Of a stretch of DNA of 64,000 nt, positions 54,986 through 64,000 are shown in pieces; position 1 is the stretch's first letter; each line of letters starts with the position of its first letter. The stretch is from Gordionus sp. m RMFG-2023 (taxonomy: Eukaryota; Nematomorpha; Gordioida; Chordodea; Parachordodidae). The notes beneath the pieces were generated by a model. That model saw nothing but the letters and a program-made list of their open reading frames with translations, was not told the DNA's origin and did not search any database. The translations under genes and the position numbers were made by a program. The stretch spans positions 68,797,561 to 68,861,560 of the forward strand of contig NC_088775.1 of assembly GCF_954871325.1 (NCBI RefSeq), given 5' to 3'.

Positions 54986-55684
54986 GGAGGGAGAAGTTAT
55001 AAAAAAAGATATGATTAATAATATATCTCATTTAAATCTTTAATTTTGACTTTATCAATGGAAAATTATTTTTTGACATATAAAAATAAACAAAAAAAAT
55101 AAATAAATATAAAAAAAACTATATAAAACTCAATGTAAAATAAAAATAAACAAAAAATATATAAATGAAAAAAAAAATGATATAAAACATTATAAATAAA
55201 AAAAAAAAACGATATAAAACGCAAAATAAATAATATAAAAAATAGTATAAAACGCGACACAAATAATAAAAAAAAAAACATTAAAACGCGATTCTTTATA
55301 CATTCTTACAAATTCAATATTATTTTCTAAATGATGATTATATTCAATTGGATCGATTCTTATATTCAATTGGATCTATTCTTATGATTCCTAATTATTC
55401 TTGATTAACTAATAATAATGATAATGATTTGAAAAATAATAAAAATAAATGATAATAATGACTATGGAAGGTGAACAAAAACAAATAAGCAAAGAGACGA
55501 AACGTTAATAACAAACCAACGAGGTGAAAACAAGCCAACGATAAAACGTGACAAAAGCAAGACAACGCTAAAAGATAAAAGCAAAGTGACATATGAAACG
55601 ATAATAATAGTAAAAAATCAAAAACATCGGGACGATTTTTCGGCACTCAAAGAGACCTAGGCTGGATTTCTTTGGAGGGTGGAA

Positions 55685-55908
55685 TGTTAGAGATGGACAA
55701 TATTTAGAATCATTAAATTTGTTTTTTATATACATTCATACATTAATTTGTTATTATTATTAAATTAACCATTTTTAGCATTAACATTTTTAGGTTAATT
55801 GATTGTGAATTGATATAAATACATGTTAGAAAAATATAAAATTTAGTAATAAAGTATTATGTGATAAAATATTTAAAAACTTATTTGTTGCCTTCCATCA
55901 AACTTTTA
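55685..55908 (+). repeat. Right LTR
   Basis: It matches the left LTR, begins TGTTAGAGATGG after the polypurine tract, and is followed by the ATTTT duplication. Confidence 0.9.
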
Positions 55909-55913
55909 ATTTT

Positions 55914-56390
55914 AAAGTAACTTCAACTTGAGAAAACATTTAAAGGTAATATGCTCTAATTTTAAAAGTAGCTTTTAACAACACTGAAAAAATGCTTCCT
56001 CTTTTATTATCTTCCTCTTTCTCCTTCTCTATTTTAAAATATTTCATTTTAAATTTTCAGTAATCTTTATAAATGTCACAAGTAATTTATTTTCATTTTA
56101 TTTCATCTAAATTATAATGTTTATTATATTGGAGGATGTGTGTTATTTTTTAAAGAAATGATTAGTGATAAAAATACTAACAAATTTTATTTCAATTTTT
56201 TCTTGGATTACTATAATCAATAAAAGGAAAAAATAAAAAATCATTATAATAGGTAAGAAAAAAATTAGAATATTTTTTTTTATAGTTAATACTTAATTTC
56301 TAAATTCTTTTTATATATTAATAATTTCAAAATATTTAAATTTTTATTTGCCTGAAAATCAAACCCAATATCAAATTCATAAATAAATTG
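55914..56390. other. AT-rich stretch without recognised genes
   Basis: Low-complexity A/T sequence. A short TTCCTCTTTTATTATC tract near 55990 is not associated with any gene I can support. Confidence 0.4.
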
Positions 56391-56392
56391 TA

Positions 56393-56575
56393 ATGTTTAA
56401 CAACTATATAAACATTCTTGAAATAGGTATCAAACTAAAATCTAAAATTAAAGGACTTTATTATCTAAAAAATAATATTATAGTGTGTTCGAAAAAAACA
56501 TGTCAATTATTATATTATCCGAATTGGGTGAAATATTTAAGACACATCACAATGATAAGAATCTTACAGGTAAAT
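56393..56575 (+). other. Candidate host exon ending at a good splice donor, unidentified
   Basis: An open frame reads KLKSKIKGLYYLKNNIIVCS, then KTCQLLYYPNWVKYLRHITM and IRILQ, and ends ATCTTACAG before GTAAATG, a strong donor. The alternating hydrophobic pattern is compatible with a beta-propeller or similar repeat, but I recognise no family and see no adjoining exon. Confidence 0.3.
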
Positions 56576-56876
56576 GTTTATTGAATTACTAAGTGCACGT
56601 GCTCCTATCGATTCAAATTATAAAATATACTATAGTTATTATTTGTATTCCAATAATTTCATTTAAATAAATATTCATTAGTATTATTTGCATAGTTAAA
56701 AAATATTCGAATATTTTCCTATTTTCATATTCAATTTTGTAGTTTATTTGATGTTAGCCAAACCCGACCCAACCCGCCATATTGTGATTATTTTTTATTT
56801 AGGGTTGTCTGAAATTTATTTTTCCATATGGGTTTTTTCGTTACAATTTTAAATTTAATAAATAATATCAATTAAT

Positions 56877-57262
56877 GATCTGCATCGGGATTAATTTTTT
56901 AAGACTGACAAGGCCCAAATTTTTTTTAAAAAATTAGTTCAGCCCTGCCCGATTTTCAATTTTTTCTTATATTTTTCCCGAAAAACGCGACCCCATATAA
57001 AAATTATTTGTCCGCCCGGCTCGGTCCGAATTTATTTAAATATAGAAAAAATTAATAATTTATTCATTGTAAAAAAAATCTACTTTCTTGTAGGAATTTT
57101 AAAATATATCAATTTATTTCATAAAATTGAATAATAACAGCCCCACCCGGCCTAAAATTTTTTTTAAATATTAGGCCCATCCCAGCCCGAACCGAAATTA
57201 TTTTGAAAAAATAACACCAGGCCGGGCTGAGGGCTTACAAGGAATTGACAGATCTCTAATAT
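56877..57262. repeat. Second copy of the GGCCCGGCCC-type repeat element
   Basis: It shares TTTATTTAAATATAGAAAAA, GGCCCGAATT-like arms and the end CAGATCTCTAAT with 37496-37865. Its left end is GATCTGCATCGGG. It is diverged, with no coding content. Confidence 0.6.
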
Positions 57263-57839
57263 TAATAAATCATGGTTTCATTATATATTAATTTTTAATT
57301 TTAATGTTAGATAATTTTACAATTTTCATTTTAGATTATTTTACATTGTTTTTTTAGATTGTTTTTTTTAGATTATTATAGAATAATTTTTCAATTATAA
57401 TTTTCTAATAATATACAAAAAAATAAATATATTTTTGGAAAATCTATTTTATACTTCTAATTTGAGTTGGAATTTTGTCAATTATGTTTGGGTTAGGAAT
57501 TTAAGGGAAAAAACTAGTTGCCTCATATCTTGGAAAGTATTTTACTTTATGCGCCAATCAAAATATAATCGAAAAGGAAGATAAACTTTATAAATACCTA
57601 AAGTGTGACCTGGTTCGCCTTATTGGTAAACAGACGGTTGTTTCGACAGCTATAATAACTTCGTTAAACAGCTCAAAAAGTAAGATATAAAAAAAAAAGG
57701 AAAGAAACAAATCGAAAACACAAGATAAAAATATGAAAATTAACAATGATATCAAACACTTAAAACATACCAAAATAGAGTGTCCTAGTTTAAAAGTTGC
57801 CTAGATAAGGCTAAACAAAAATAAATATCAAAATGAGTC
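57263..57839. other. AT-rich stretch without recognised genes
   Basis: It includes a short repeat of TTTTTTTAGATTGTTTTTTTTAGATTATT near 57340-57370 and otherwise low-complexity DNA. Confidence 0.4.
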
Positions 57840-57847
57840 GAACCAAG

Positions 57848-58364
57848 CAGCGTCTACATGAGCGGGAGGGGTAGGAACAGTTTGCATCTTATTTTTTGAG
57901 GGGGGTGGGCTGCTTTAATGGGTGTAAGATAAATTTTTTGGGAGGTTATCTATTAAATTTTGAGATGAAATAGGACAAAATTTATTGCTGTAAAAATTAA
58001 TACTTTTATCATAGAATTTTAGTAATACAATTCATCGACCAAATCTATATATTGCAAACAATCATACACATTGTTTTCCAAATAAAACTTCCTGCTAAAA
58101 GCTTTAGATATTTCAGCAAGCTCATAATGCGATAATAATTAATTCATTGTAAATAATGAAGGTTTTAATTGAATTTATTATCTAAAAAATAAATTCTTTA
58201 TATTCACAAAATATCGATAGTTTAGTAGAGATTGATTAATTTAAGTTATCTTTTTGAAATTCTCTGAAAAGAGTATCAATAAATGGAAAAGGTAAAAATT
58301 AGGAGGGTAGGCAAAGGTTTGAAGGGGATTTGCATCCAGTGAAAATCCTGTCATGTAGACGCTG
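57848..58364. mobile_element. hAT MITE, 517 bp, with perfect 8 bp duplication
   Basis: Termini CAGCGTCTACATGAGCGGGAGG and, inverted, CAGCGTCTACATGACAGGATT are flanked by identical GAACCAAG (57840-57847 and 58365-58372). It carries a G-rich stretch (GAGGGGGGTGGG) inside the left end. No coding sequence is seen. Identical flanks suggest a relatively recent insertion. Confidence 0.93.
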
Positions 58365-58479
58365 GAACCAAGACATACCTTAGGTTTATAAAAATATGTG
58401 TGTAGCGCTGATATTCGTAGTTGAATGCAATTTATTTTTATACTTAATGTTTTTTATGCTATTGTAATTTCTGTAAAAT

Positions 58480-59030
58480 GTATGTGTGTTCCTGACCCCT
58501 CCAGGGACTTGACCCGCCCACTATGAGTTATAATTGTTATTACAATTAAAAGATATTTAATTAAATTTTATTTGACACCCATATCAATATTTTTTTACCC
58601 CCTCCCCCCTACACCAATTCCTTCCCATAAAGACCAGTAATAACTTTTAGTCAAAAGATATTTAAATTAGCTATTATTTGATATCCATATCGTAATTTTA
58701 TGTTGAAATACTCCTACCCCCCACCTTCTCCAAGACCTAGACCCACCCGTTTAAAGTGATTATTATTGTTATAATAAAAAAATTTAATTACCTTTTATTT
58801 GATACCCATATCAAAAAATATCCCCCCCCCTTCATCCACCCCACAGATCAAGTCATACCTATCAAGACCAAGAATGAATGCTTTCAGTCAAAAGATATTA
58901 AAATTAGCTATTATTTGATACTCATATCGATATTTTGTTTTGTTCAAAATATTCCTGACCCCTCAGACGTAGACCCGCCAATTAAGGGGAAAGATTGACC
59001 CCCAGATGAATAGATCTTTTGATTAGCTAT
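58480..59030. repeat. Tandem repeat of C-rich blocks, about 200 bp period
   Basis: Blocks TTGACCCGCCC/CTAGACCCACCCG, then TTATTGTTATTACAAT, AAAAGATATTTAA, TATTTGATACCCATATC and a C-run (ACCCCTCCCCCC) recur three to four times. The open frame at 58756-58998 is a by-product. Origin unknown. Confidence 0.75.
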
Positions 59031-59510
59031 CGATTGATCCCTATATACGACATATCTACTTTCATAAGCCCCTAAAAACTTTTAAAATATATAAATAACA
59101 ATAAAATTTAAAAAAAATAAAGCAAAACGCGTTTTAATTTAAGATTCTTTCATGGTTCAAACGTGATAATACCGTATAGTTCTTTATCCTTTAAAAAATT
59201 GAATTCTTAAAGGAATCCCTTTAAAACCTGTGATTCCCGAATAGTTCTGCTGATCCCTTTAAAATTACGACATATATATATGTCATAGGCGTTGACAGGA
59301 TTTTCCTAGGGGGGGGGGATTAAAAATAACTGGGGGCTTCGCCCCCAGATCCCATTTTGGGCGGGCCTTCGGCCGGGTTACCTTAGTCTATATACAGTAT
59401 ATTTTTACAAGATAGGAGGTTAATTTTATTTTAAAAAAATAAGCCTGGAGGAAATATGAAATATATTTTTATTAGCTTATATAAAATATAATAAATTACT
59501 TGAATATACA

Positions 59511-61796
59511 TCTATATTATAATTTTCTGATGTCCTTACTACGTCATCGTGACGTTATGTCATCGCTACGTCATGTCATCGGTACGTATTTTTATTTTTA
59601 TTTATTTGTTGATTTTATTTTTTTATTTTATACAAACAGATGATCCTATAACTTAATTATTTATGCAACTGTAGGAGGCCATATTAAAACCAATTGTCAA
59701 AGTATTACATTATTTACTAAATATTACAAAATATCAATATTTTATATAGAAATTCAATTTTTATGAGGTGGGCTTGAGAAAATCTTTTTAAATTATTAAG
59801 ATCTTGGATGCTTGCAAAAAGTAATACATTATTTACAAAATATTACAAATTATTAATATTTAATATAGAAATTCAATTTAACAGATGATCTTATAACTTA
59901 AGTTTTCTATGCAACTGTATGAGGCCATATTAAAACCAATTGTCAAAGTAATACATTATTTGCTAAATAGGAGTTATATCCAATAATACGAGGTAATATT
60001 TTTTATTTCTTATAATAATATTAGGGCAGACCTTATTTTGTCATGATTCTCTAATAAGTGGTTTGCCCAGGCTTTCTCAGTTTCCCTTATTATGAATTCA
60101 CATGTTTTTTTGCATATATAACTAGGAGTTAACTCATAGATTAATTGTAAATCAAAGATTTCTCATTCATTAATTATAAATTTAATATCTCTAGGCTTGG
60201 AAAATTTTTTTCAAAATTATTATGGGTTGGACTGGGCTTAAAAAATATTTCTCAAAATTAATATTGGCTTGGTTTTCAAAATTATTAGGGATTGAGGTGG
60301 GCTTGAGAAATTCTTTTTAAATTATTAAAATCTTAGATGCTTGGAAATTTTTTCCAAATATTGTTGGCTTGAACCTAGGGATTTTTAATGTTAAATGTTA
60401 GTCTTATGTGAATATTTTTTAAAAAATATATAATTTACCTGTAGACTAATTGGTAAATCAGAGATTTCCTCTTCATTAATTAAATTTAATATCTATGGGC
60501 TTGGGAAAATTTTTTCGAAATTATTATGGGTTGGACTGGGCTTAAAAAATATATCTCATATTTATATTGCTTGGTTTTCAAAATTATTAGGAATTGAGCT
60601 GGGCTTGAGGAATTTTTTTAAAATTATTAATATCTTGGATGCTTGGAAATTTTTTCCAAAATAACCATTGTGGTATATCGTGAGGTTATATCCGATTAAT
60701 CCCGGTTTATACGAATAAGAGTGAACATTACTTAGTATGATAGTATTTTATAATTTAAACAATTTTATATTATTTAAGCATCCTACGTATTTTTAAAGAT
60801 ATCCATTTTGTCGGGCCGCACAATATGCCATTTTATCTCTGATGAATATTTTGACTGAAAATTATACAAAGTACATTTTTAAAATTTAACTAAATTAATA
60901 TAACAATTTTTAAGGATCCTACTTTTTTAAAAGCTTACCATTTTGTCGGATCCACCATTGCTCTATTATCCCTGCTGATTATTTTGTATAACGCACAAAA
61001 AAATATACATAGTGCATTATTTTTATTATAAATAATTTTATATATGATTTTATATCTATTCCAAAAAATTGTTTACTTTTTTATAATTTAAATAAATTTT
61101 TATTATTTTAAGCATCCTACGTATTTTTAAGGCTATCCATTTTGTCGTGCCGCACATAATGCCCTTTTATCTCTGATGAATATTTTGTCTAACTGAAAAT
61201 TATACAAAGTACATTTTTAAAATTTTACTAAATTAATATAACAATTTTTAAGGATCCTACTTTTTTAAAAGCTTACCATTTTGTCGGATCCACTCTATTA
61301 TTCCTGCTGATTATTTTGTATAATGCTCATAAAAATATACATTATTTTTAATATTAATAATTTTATATATGATTTTATATCTATTCTAAAATCAATATAT
61401 ATTACAATATTTATTTTTATTCAATTAAAATGATATATTTATTCTTAAGGTTCCTATCTTTTTTAACAATATTCCTTTTTATTCTTTCAATAAAAAATAC
61501 TAAACGGGGTTTTCTATTTTAGGATTTTATATTTATTCCAAAAAAATACATATTACGATATTTATATATTATTTAAATTATTCTATACTTATTCACAAGA
61601 ATCTTATTTTTTTTAAGTTTGCCATTTGGTCTCTCCGAATGATATTTTACTTTATTCCTCCCTTATAAAATTAACTTGAGAATTATTTATAATTATATGC
61701 TTCCTAATATTGTGAGCTTGGACCTGGCATGGCATCTATCGTAAAAAAATGAATAAAAATCTCATTCCCCGTCATTTTTGACGGCCTTTCTACTAG
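59511..61796 (+). mobile_element. Helitron 2 (non-autonomous), nested in hAT copy 3
   Basis: It starts TCTATATTATAATTTTC after A and ends at a CCGTCA-TTT-TGACGG hairpin followed by CCTTTCTACTAG and T. It is 2.29 kb. The first about 500 bp, the GGGCTTGG blocks (60180-60660) and the last about 100 bp match Helitron 1. The centre differs: it has its own repeat (60760-61390) and lacks the exon-like modules. Confidence 0.88.
60760..61400. repeat. Two direct repeats of about 290-350 bp in Helitron 2
   Basis: The block AAGCATCCTACGTATTTTTA, CCATTTTGTCG, GCCGCACA, TCTCTGATGAATATTTTG, AAGGATCCTACTTTTTTAA and TTTTGTCGGATCCAC starts at about 60777 and again at about 61109. Each block itself contains two related halves. 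A third, weaker half lies at 61600-61650. Confidence 0.85.
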
Positions 61797-62740
61797 TTAA
61801 TATAAAAGCATGGTAATAATTTATTCCAAACAAGTATAAGAAATTTATTTATAAAAAGTAAGTAGTCATATAGTTGATATTCCACTATTTTATAGAATTA
61901 GTTACAAAATACTAGGTAAAACTCCACTTTTAAAGATATATTTGACAGTTAGAGACTATATTACAGTTAATATTTGAACAAATTTTACTAATCAATGCTC
62001 TTGATAATAAATATAGCAATAATTTGCATTTAATTATTTAACGCCATCTATTTATTTTAAATAAAATTTTTATTAAAAATTAATCTTCATATTATTCATC
62101 GCACAATGTCTTTAAAAGATAATTTCTAATGTCCTTATCAATATTTTATAGTTTTCTGTAAAATATATAATTCGATTACTTGATTGTCATTTGATAATTG
62201 ATAAAATTAGATATACTGTAAATCTAATATAATATTCCACTGTTTGTATTGTGCTTTATTTTTTTTATTTAATTTATGATTTAATTTTATCAATAGTTTT
62301 ATAATTAGATTCTAATTTTATTAAATAAATAAATTAAAATTACTCACTTTATAAAAAATTATATTTGATATATTACATTATTTAGTAATTTTATGGATCT
62401 ATTATTAATAATTATAATACATTTCACTTTTGTCTTGAGACTTATCTTTGGCTTATATTCCATTTCTTAAGAAGCATTTTTGGTTCACTTTTTTTATATA
62501 TAAATGCTTTTTTCCAAAAATGTATAAATGATGATGAATAGTTTTATAAAAAATATATCAACTTTTAAATTCTCTCTTTCAAATTATTGTTTAAGATATA
62601 TGCAACATTTTTGGGGGTCAGGGAGTAGGGGGAGGACTAAGGGGGATATTTTTTATTAGCTTAAAATGATATTCACTAAAAGTAATAAATATCTGAAGGG
62701 GGGATTTTCCCCTTGCCCCCCCCCCCCGGCTACGCCTATG
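61797..62740. other. Right arm of hAT copy 3, no genes
   Basis: AT-rich sequence homologous in its first 300 bp to hAT copies 1 and 2. It ends in G/C runs before the TIR (GGGGGTCAGGGAGTAGGGGG near 62610; CCTTGCCCCCCCC near 62715). Confidence 0.6.
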
Positions 62741-62748
62741 ATATATGT

Positions 62749-63072
62749 AATTTTATATTTTCTATAAACTAATAAAAATATATTTTTTATTTGTTCCGGA
62801 CTTATTTTTTGATATAATCTCTTAACCATTTTCATATATTTAATATTTTTTAAATTAAAATTGCCTTGGTGATTTAAACCGTAGTATTTTATGGATAAAT
62901 AGTTTAAATGTTATTAATAACAGATACGAGCCAAAACACTAAAATTATTTTATATTATATTAATTAATAAATTTTTATTATCGGATTCTTTTTTTAACAT
63001 TAAACATCTTTCAATGTCAAAATGGTCAGTCACTTTTCAATTATAATAAAATAGTAATTTAAAGTTAAATTT
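62749..63072. promoter_or_regulatory. Upstream region of NDUFA1
   Basis: About 320 bp of AT-rich DNA lies between the hAT target duplication and the NDUFA1 start codon. It must hold whatever promoter this gene has, unless transcription starts in the transposon. No specific TATA box or factor site can be singled out in such AT-rich DNA. Confidence 0.35.
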
Positions 63073-63411
63073 ATGGGATGGTATGAAATAGTTCCAAGTT
63101 TTGTCTTGTACGCCACATTTTTTGTGGCTCCAGCTTTCATACTACCAGCAATTCATCTTGTTTTTATTCATAAGGTATCTTTTTATCAATTACTGATCAT
63201 AGTAGTATTTTAGCCAAATGCGCGACACGTTGCTGGTTATTTTAATAGGCCTATGTTAAAAAGAGATATTAGATTAACTAATGGAAACCCAGAAAATCAT
63301 ATTGTATCATTATTAGCCTATAAATTCATTTTATTTTTTGTATAGGGACTTGAAAAATTGCAAAGTAAAGAAGAAATTGCTGCCTTATATTTGAATTTAA
63401 TCAAAAACTAA
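63073..63411 (+). CDS. NDUFA1: NADH dehydrogenase 1 alpha subcomplex subunit 1 (MWFE), three exons, 85 aa
   Basis: This is an accessory one-helix subunit of respiratory complex I in the mitochondrial inner membrane, needed for assembly of the membrane arm. Exons are 63073-63174, 63214-63303 and 63346-63411, all joined in phase 0; introns are 39 and 42 bp with GT-AG ends. The start MGWYEIVPSFVLY matches the family's MWFEILP opening with one extra Gly. It is followed by a hydrophobic helix (residues about 8-31), then RHVAGYFNRPMLKRDIRLTN, equivalent to the family's xWxxMxRDxRL segment, and GLEKLQ, equivalent to the conserved GLExI end. At 85 residues it is slightly longer than the usual about 70 because of a C-terminal extension. 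No internal stop is present and the gene looks functional. Confidence 0.88.
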
Positions 63412-63466
63412 TATGTAGATTTTAATATATTGGCATATTTATTTTATAATGCTTGGTGCAAATTAT

Positions 63467-63472
63467 AATAAA
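63467..63472 (+). terminator. Polyadenylation signal AATAAA of NDUFA1
   Basis: AATAAA lies 56 bp after the stop codon, a normal distance. In AT-rich DNA the hexamer is common by chance, so support is positional only. Confidence 0.5.
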
Positions 63473-64000
63473 TTTAGAGTTATTGGTGATTAATATTGAT
63501 TTTAATTGTAAAAAATTAACTATAAACATCAATATGCTTGATATTTCATACAATAAAGAAAAGAATGGAGATATTTCATAGTTATGAGAAAAATATTTAT
63601 TTTTCTAATTTTAATTCTTAAGAAAATTTGAAAAAAATTAATTGAAAAAACTTATTAACAATAAAATATTTATAATATGGGTTATTTCTTTACTATATAA
63701 ACAAAAAAAATCTTTTGATTATATAGGCCTTATTTATAGTAAGCATGCTTTGCTCACACATTGCTGGGTATTTTTTAAAAAGCAAGCAAATAGATAAAAA
63801 TTATATCTTTTTAATGATATAATTCATTTTATGGTAAGTCACTGAAACTTGGGGAAATTTTTTTATTTAAAAATAATAGATATGTGATTATATGGATATG
63901 AGTGGAAATTTTTTGATGTAATAATAATTCAAAGTTACATAACTAAATATTTTAAGAATTGCATATTATTTTCTTGTGAAAATTTTTACAATTCTCTAAT
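63473..64000. other. AT-rich downstream region
   Basis: No gene is recognised. The sequence includes GTAAGCATGCTTTGC near 63740, a small palindromic spot, and otherwise low-complexity DNA. Confidence 0.4.

Larger units (their letters stand above)
53673..55908 (+). mobile_element. Small non-autonomous LTR retrotransposon (fossil), 225 bp LTRs
   Basis: Direct repeats at 53673-53897 and 55685-55908 are nearly identical and both begin TGTTAGAGATGG. Flanking ATTTT (53668-53672 and 55909-55913) is a 5 bp target duplication. TGATGGCAGCGG just after the left LTR is a possible primer-binding site, and GGAGGGTGGAA just before the right LTR is a polypurine tract. The interior has a short gag-like frame and AT-rich filler but no recognisable protease, reverse transcriptase or integrase. 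It therefore looks structurally complete at its ends but lacks pol. High LTR similarity suggests it is one of the younger insertions here. Confidence 0.88.
59284..62740. mobile_element. hAT element, copy 3, with perfect 8 bp duplication, interrupted by Helitron 2
   Basis: The left end is CATAGGCGTTGACAGG and the right end, inverted, is CATAGGCGTAGCCGGGG. Flanks are identical ATATATGT (59276-59283 and 62741-62748). After removing the Helitron it is about 1.17 kb and aligns with the middle of copy 1 (AAAAAGTAAGTAG, TTTGACAGTTA, ACGCCATCTATTTATT). Near the left end are hairpins CTGGGGGC-TTC-GCCCCCAG and GGCC-TTC-GGCC. No transposase is seen. Confidence 0.9.

Noticed and set aside
55066-55646. 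Phe/Leu-rich minus-strand frames
   Set aside because: Low-complexity reading of A-rich DNA inside the LTR element; not membrane protein genes.
59330-59395. Rho-independent-terminator-like GC hairpins
   Set aside because: The context is a eukaryotic hAT element; no bacterial gene is present, so bacterial terminator or contamination readings are not supported.

Overview
This is a very AT-rich (roughly three quarters A+T by eye) eukaryotic window crowded with transposons and carrying few host genes. Spliceosomal introns, hAT, pogo-like, Helitron, LINE and Gypsy-like elements, and an animal-type SBDS gene point to a metazoan. Two clear host genes have very short introns (39, 39, 42 and 70 bp), and their proteins diverge from textbook animal sequences. 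That fits a fast-evolving animal with small introns. A myxozoan (parasitic cnidarian) is my best guess, but it is an inference, and other parasitic or compact-intron lineages are possible.

Host genes. SBDS (ribosome maturation factor) lies at 28417-34537 in five exons. It gives a 250-residue protein, and its intron positions coincide with the human gene as I recall it. Its third intron has swollen to about 5 kb with nested mobile DNA, and its donor reads ATAAGT instead of GT. The end of another gene, possibly a CLC-type channel, stops 32 bp upstream of SBDS. NDUFA1 (complex I MWFE subunit) lies at 63073-63411 in three small exons. Two further weak candidate exons lie near 36.0 kb and 56.4-56.6 kb.

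Layout. 0-3.2 kb: a pogo-like element with a PHD-type finger, a foldback-like element and a tRNA-derived SINE-like piece. 4.3-8.2 kb: a repeat block split by a 2.75 kb DNA transposon with about 0.46-0.5 kb terminal inverted repeats and a transposase relic, followed by a MITE. 8.6-12.9 kb: a Gypsy-like fossil holding a nested hAT MITE and a 2 kb hAT element, then an AAAG microsatellite and a gag-like fragment. 13.1-19.9 kb: a hAT with perfect target duplication, a large inverted array of about 110 bp palindrome-bearing repeats, and a second pogo-like element inserted in it. 19.9-21.7 kb: tandem repeats. 21.75-27.74 kb: a hAT element interrupted by a 4.1 kb Helitron that carries a CRE-like minisatellite and an array of exon-like modules with splice signals. 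28.1-34.5 kb: host genes. 34.5-49 kb: hAT relics, a Helitron end, an intact-ended hAT (40461-42793) and a TIR element with a Cys-rich protein relic (44495-46461). 50.0-52.1 kb: a GC-richer LINE. 52.5-53.4 kb: a hAT relic. 53.7-55.9 kb: an LTR element with matching LTRs. 57.8-58.4 kb: a hAT MITE. 59.3-62.7 kb: a hAT with a second Helitron nested inside. 63.1-63.4 kb: NDUFA1.

Most boundaries come from self-comparison inside the window: terminal inverted repeats, 8 bp or TA target duplications, and empty sites seen in sister repeat copies. The host genes work separately (ribosome maturation; respiratory complex I). The rest is a record of repeated, nested invasion.
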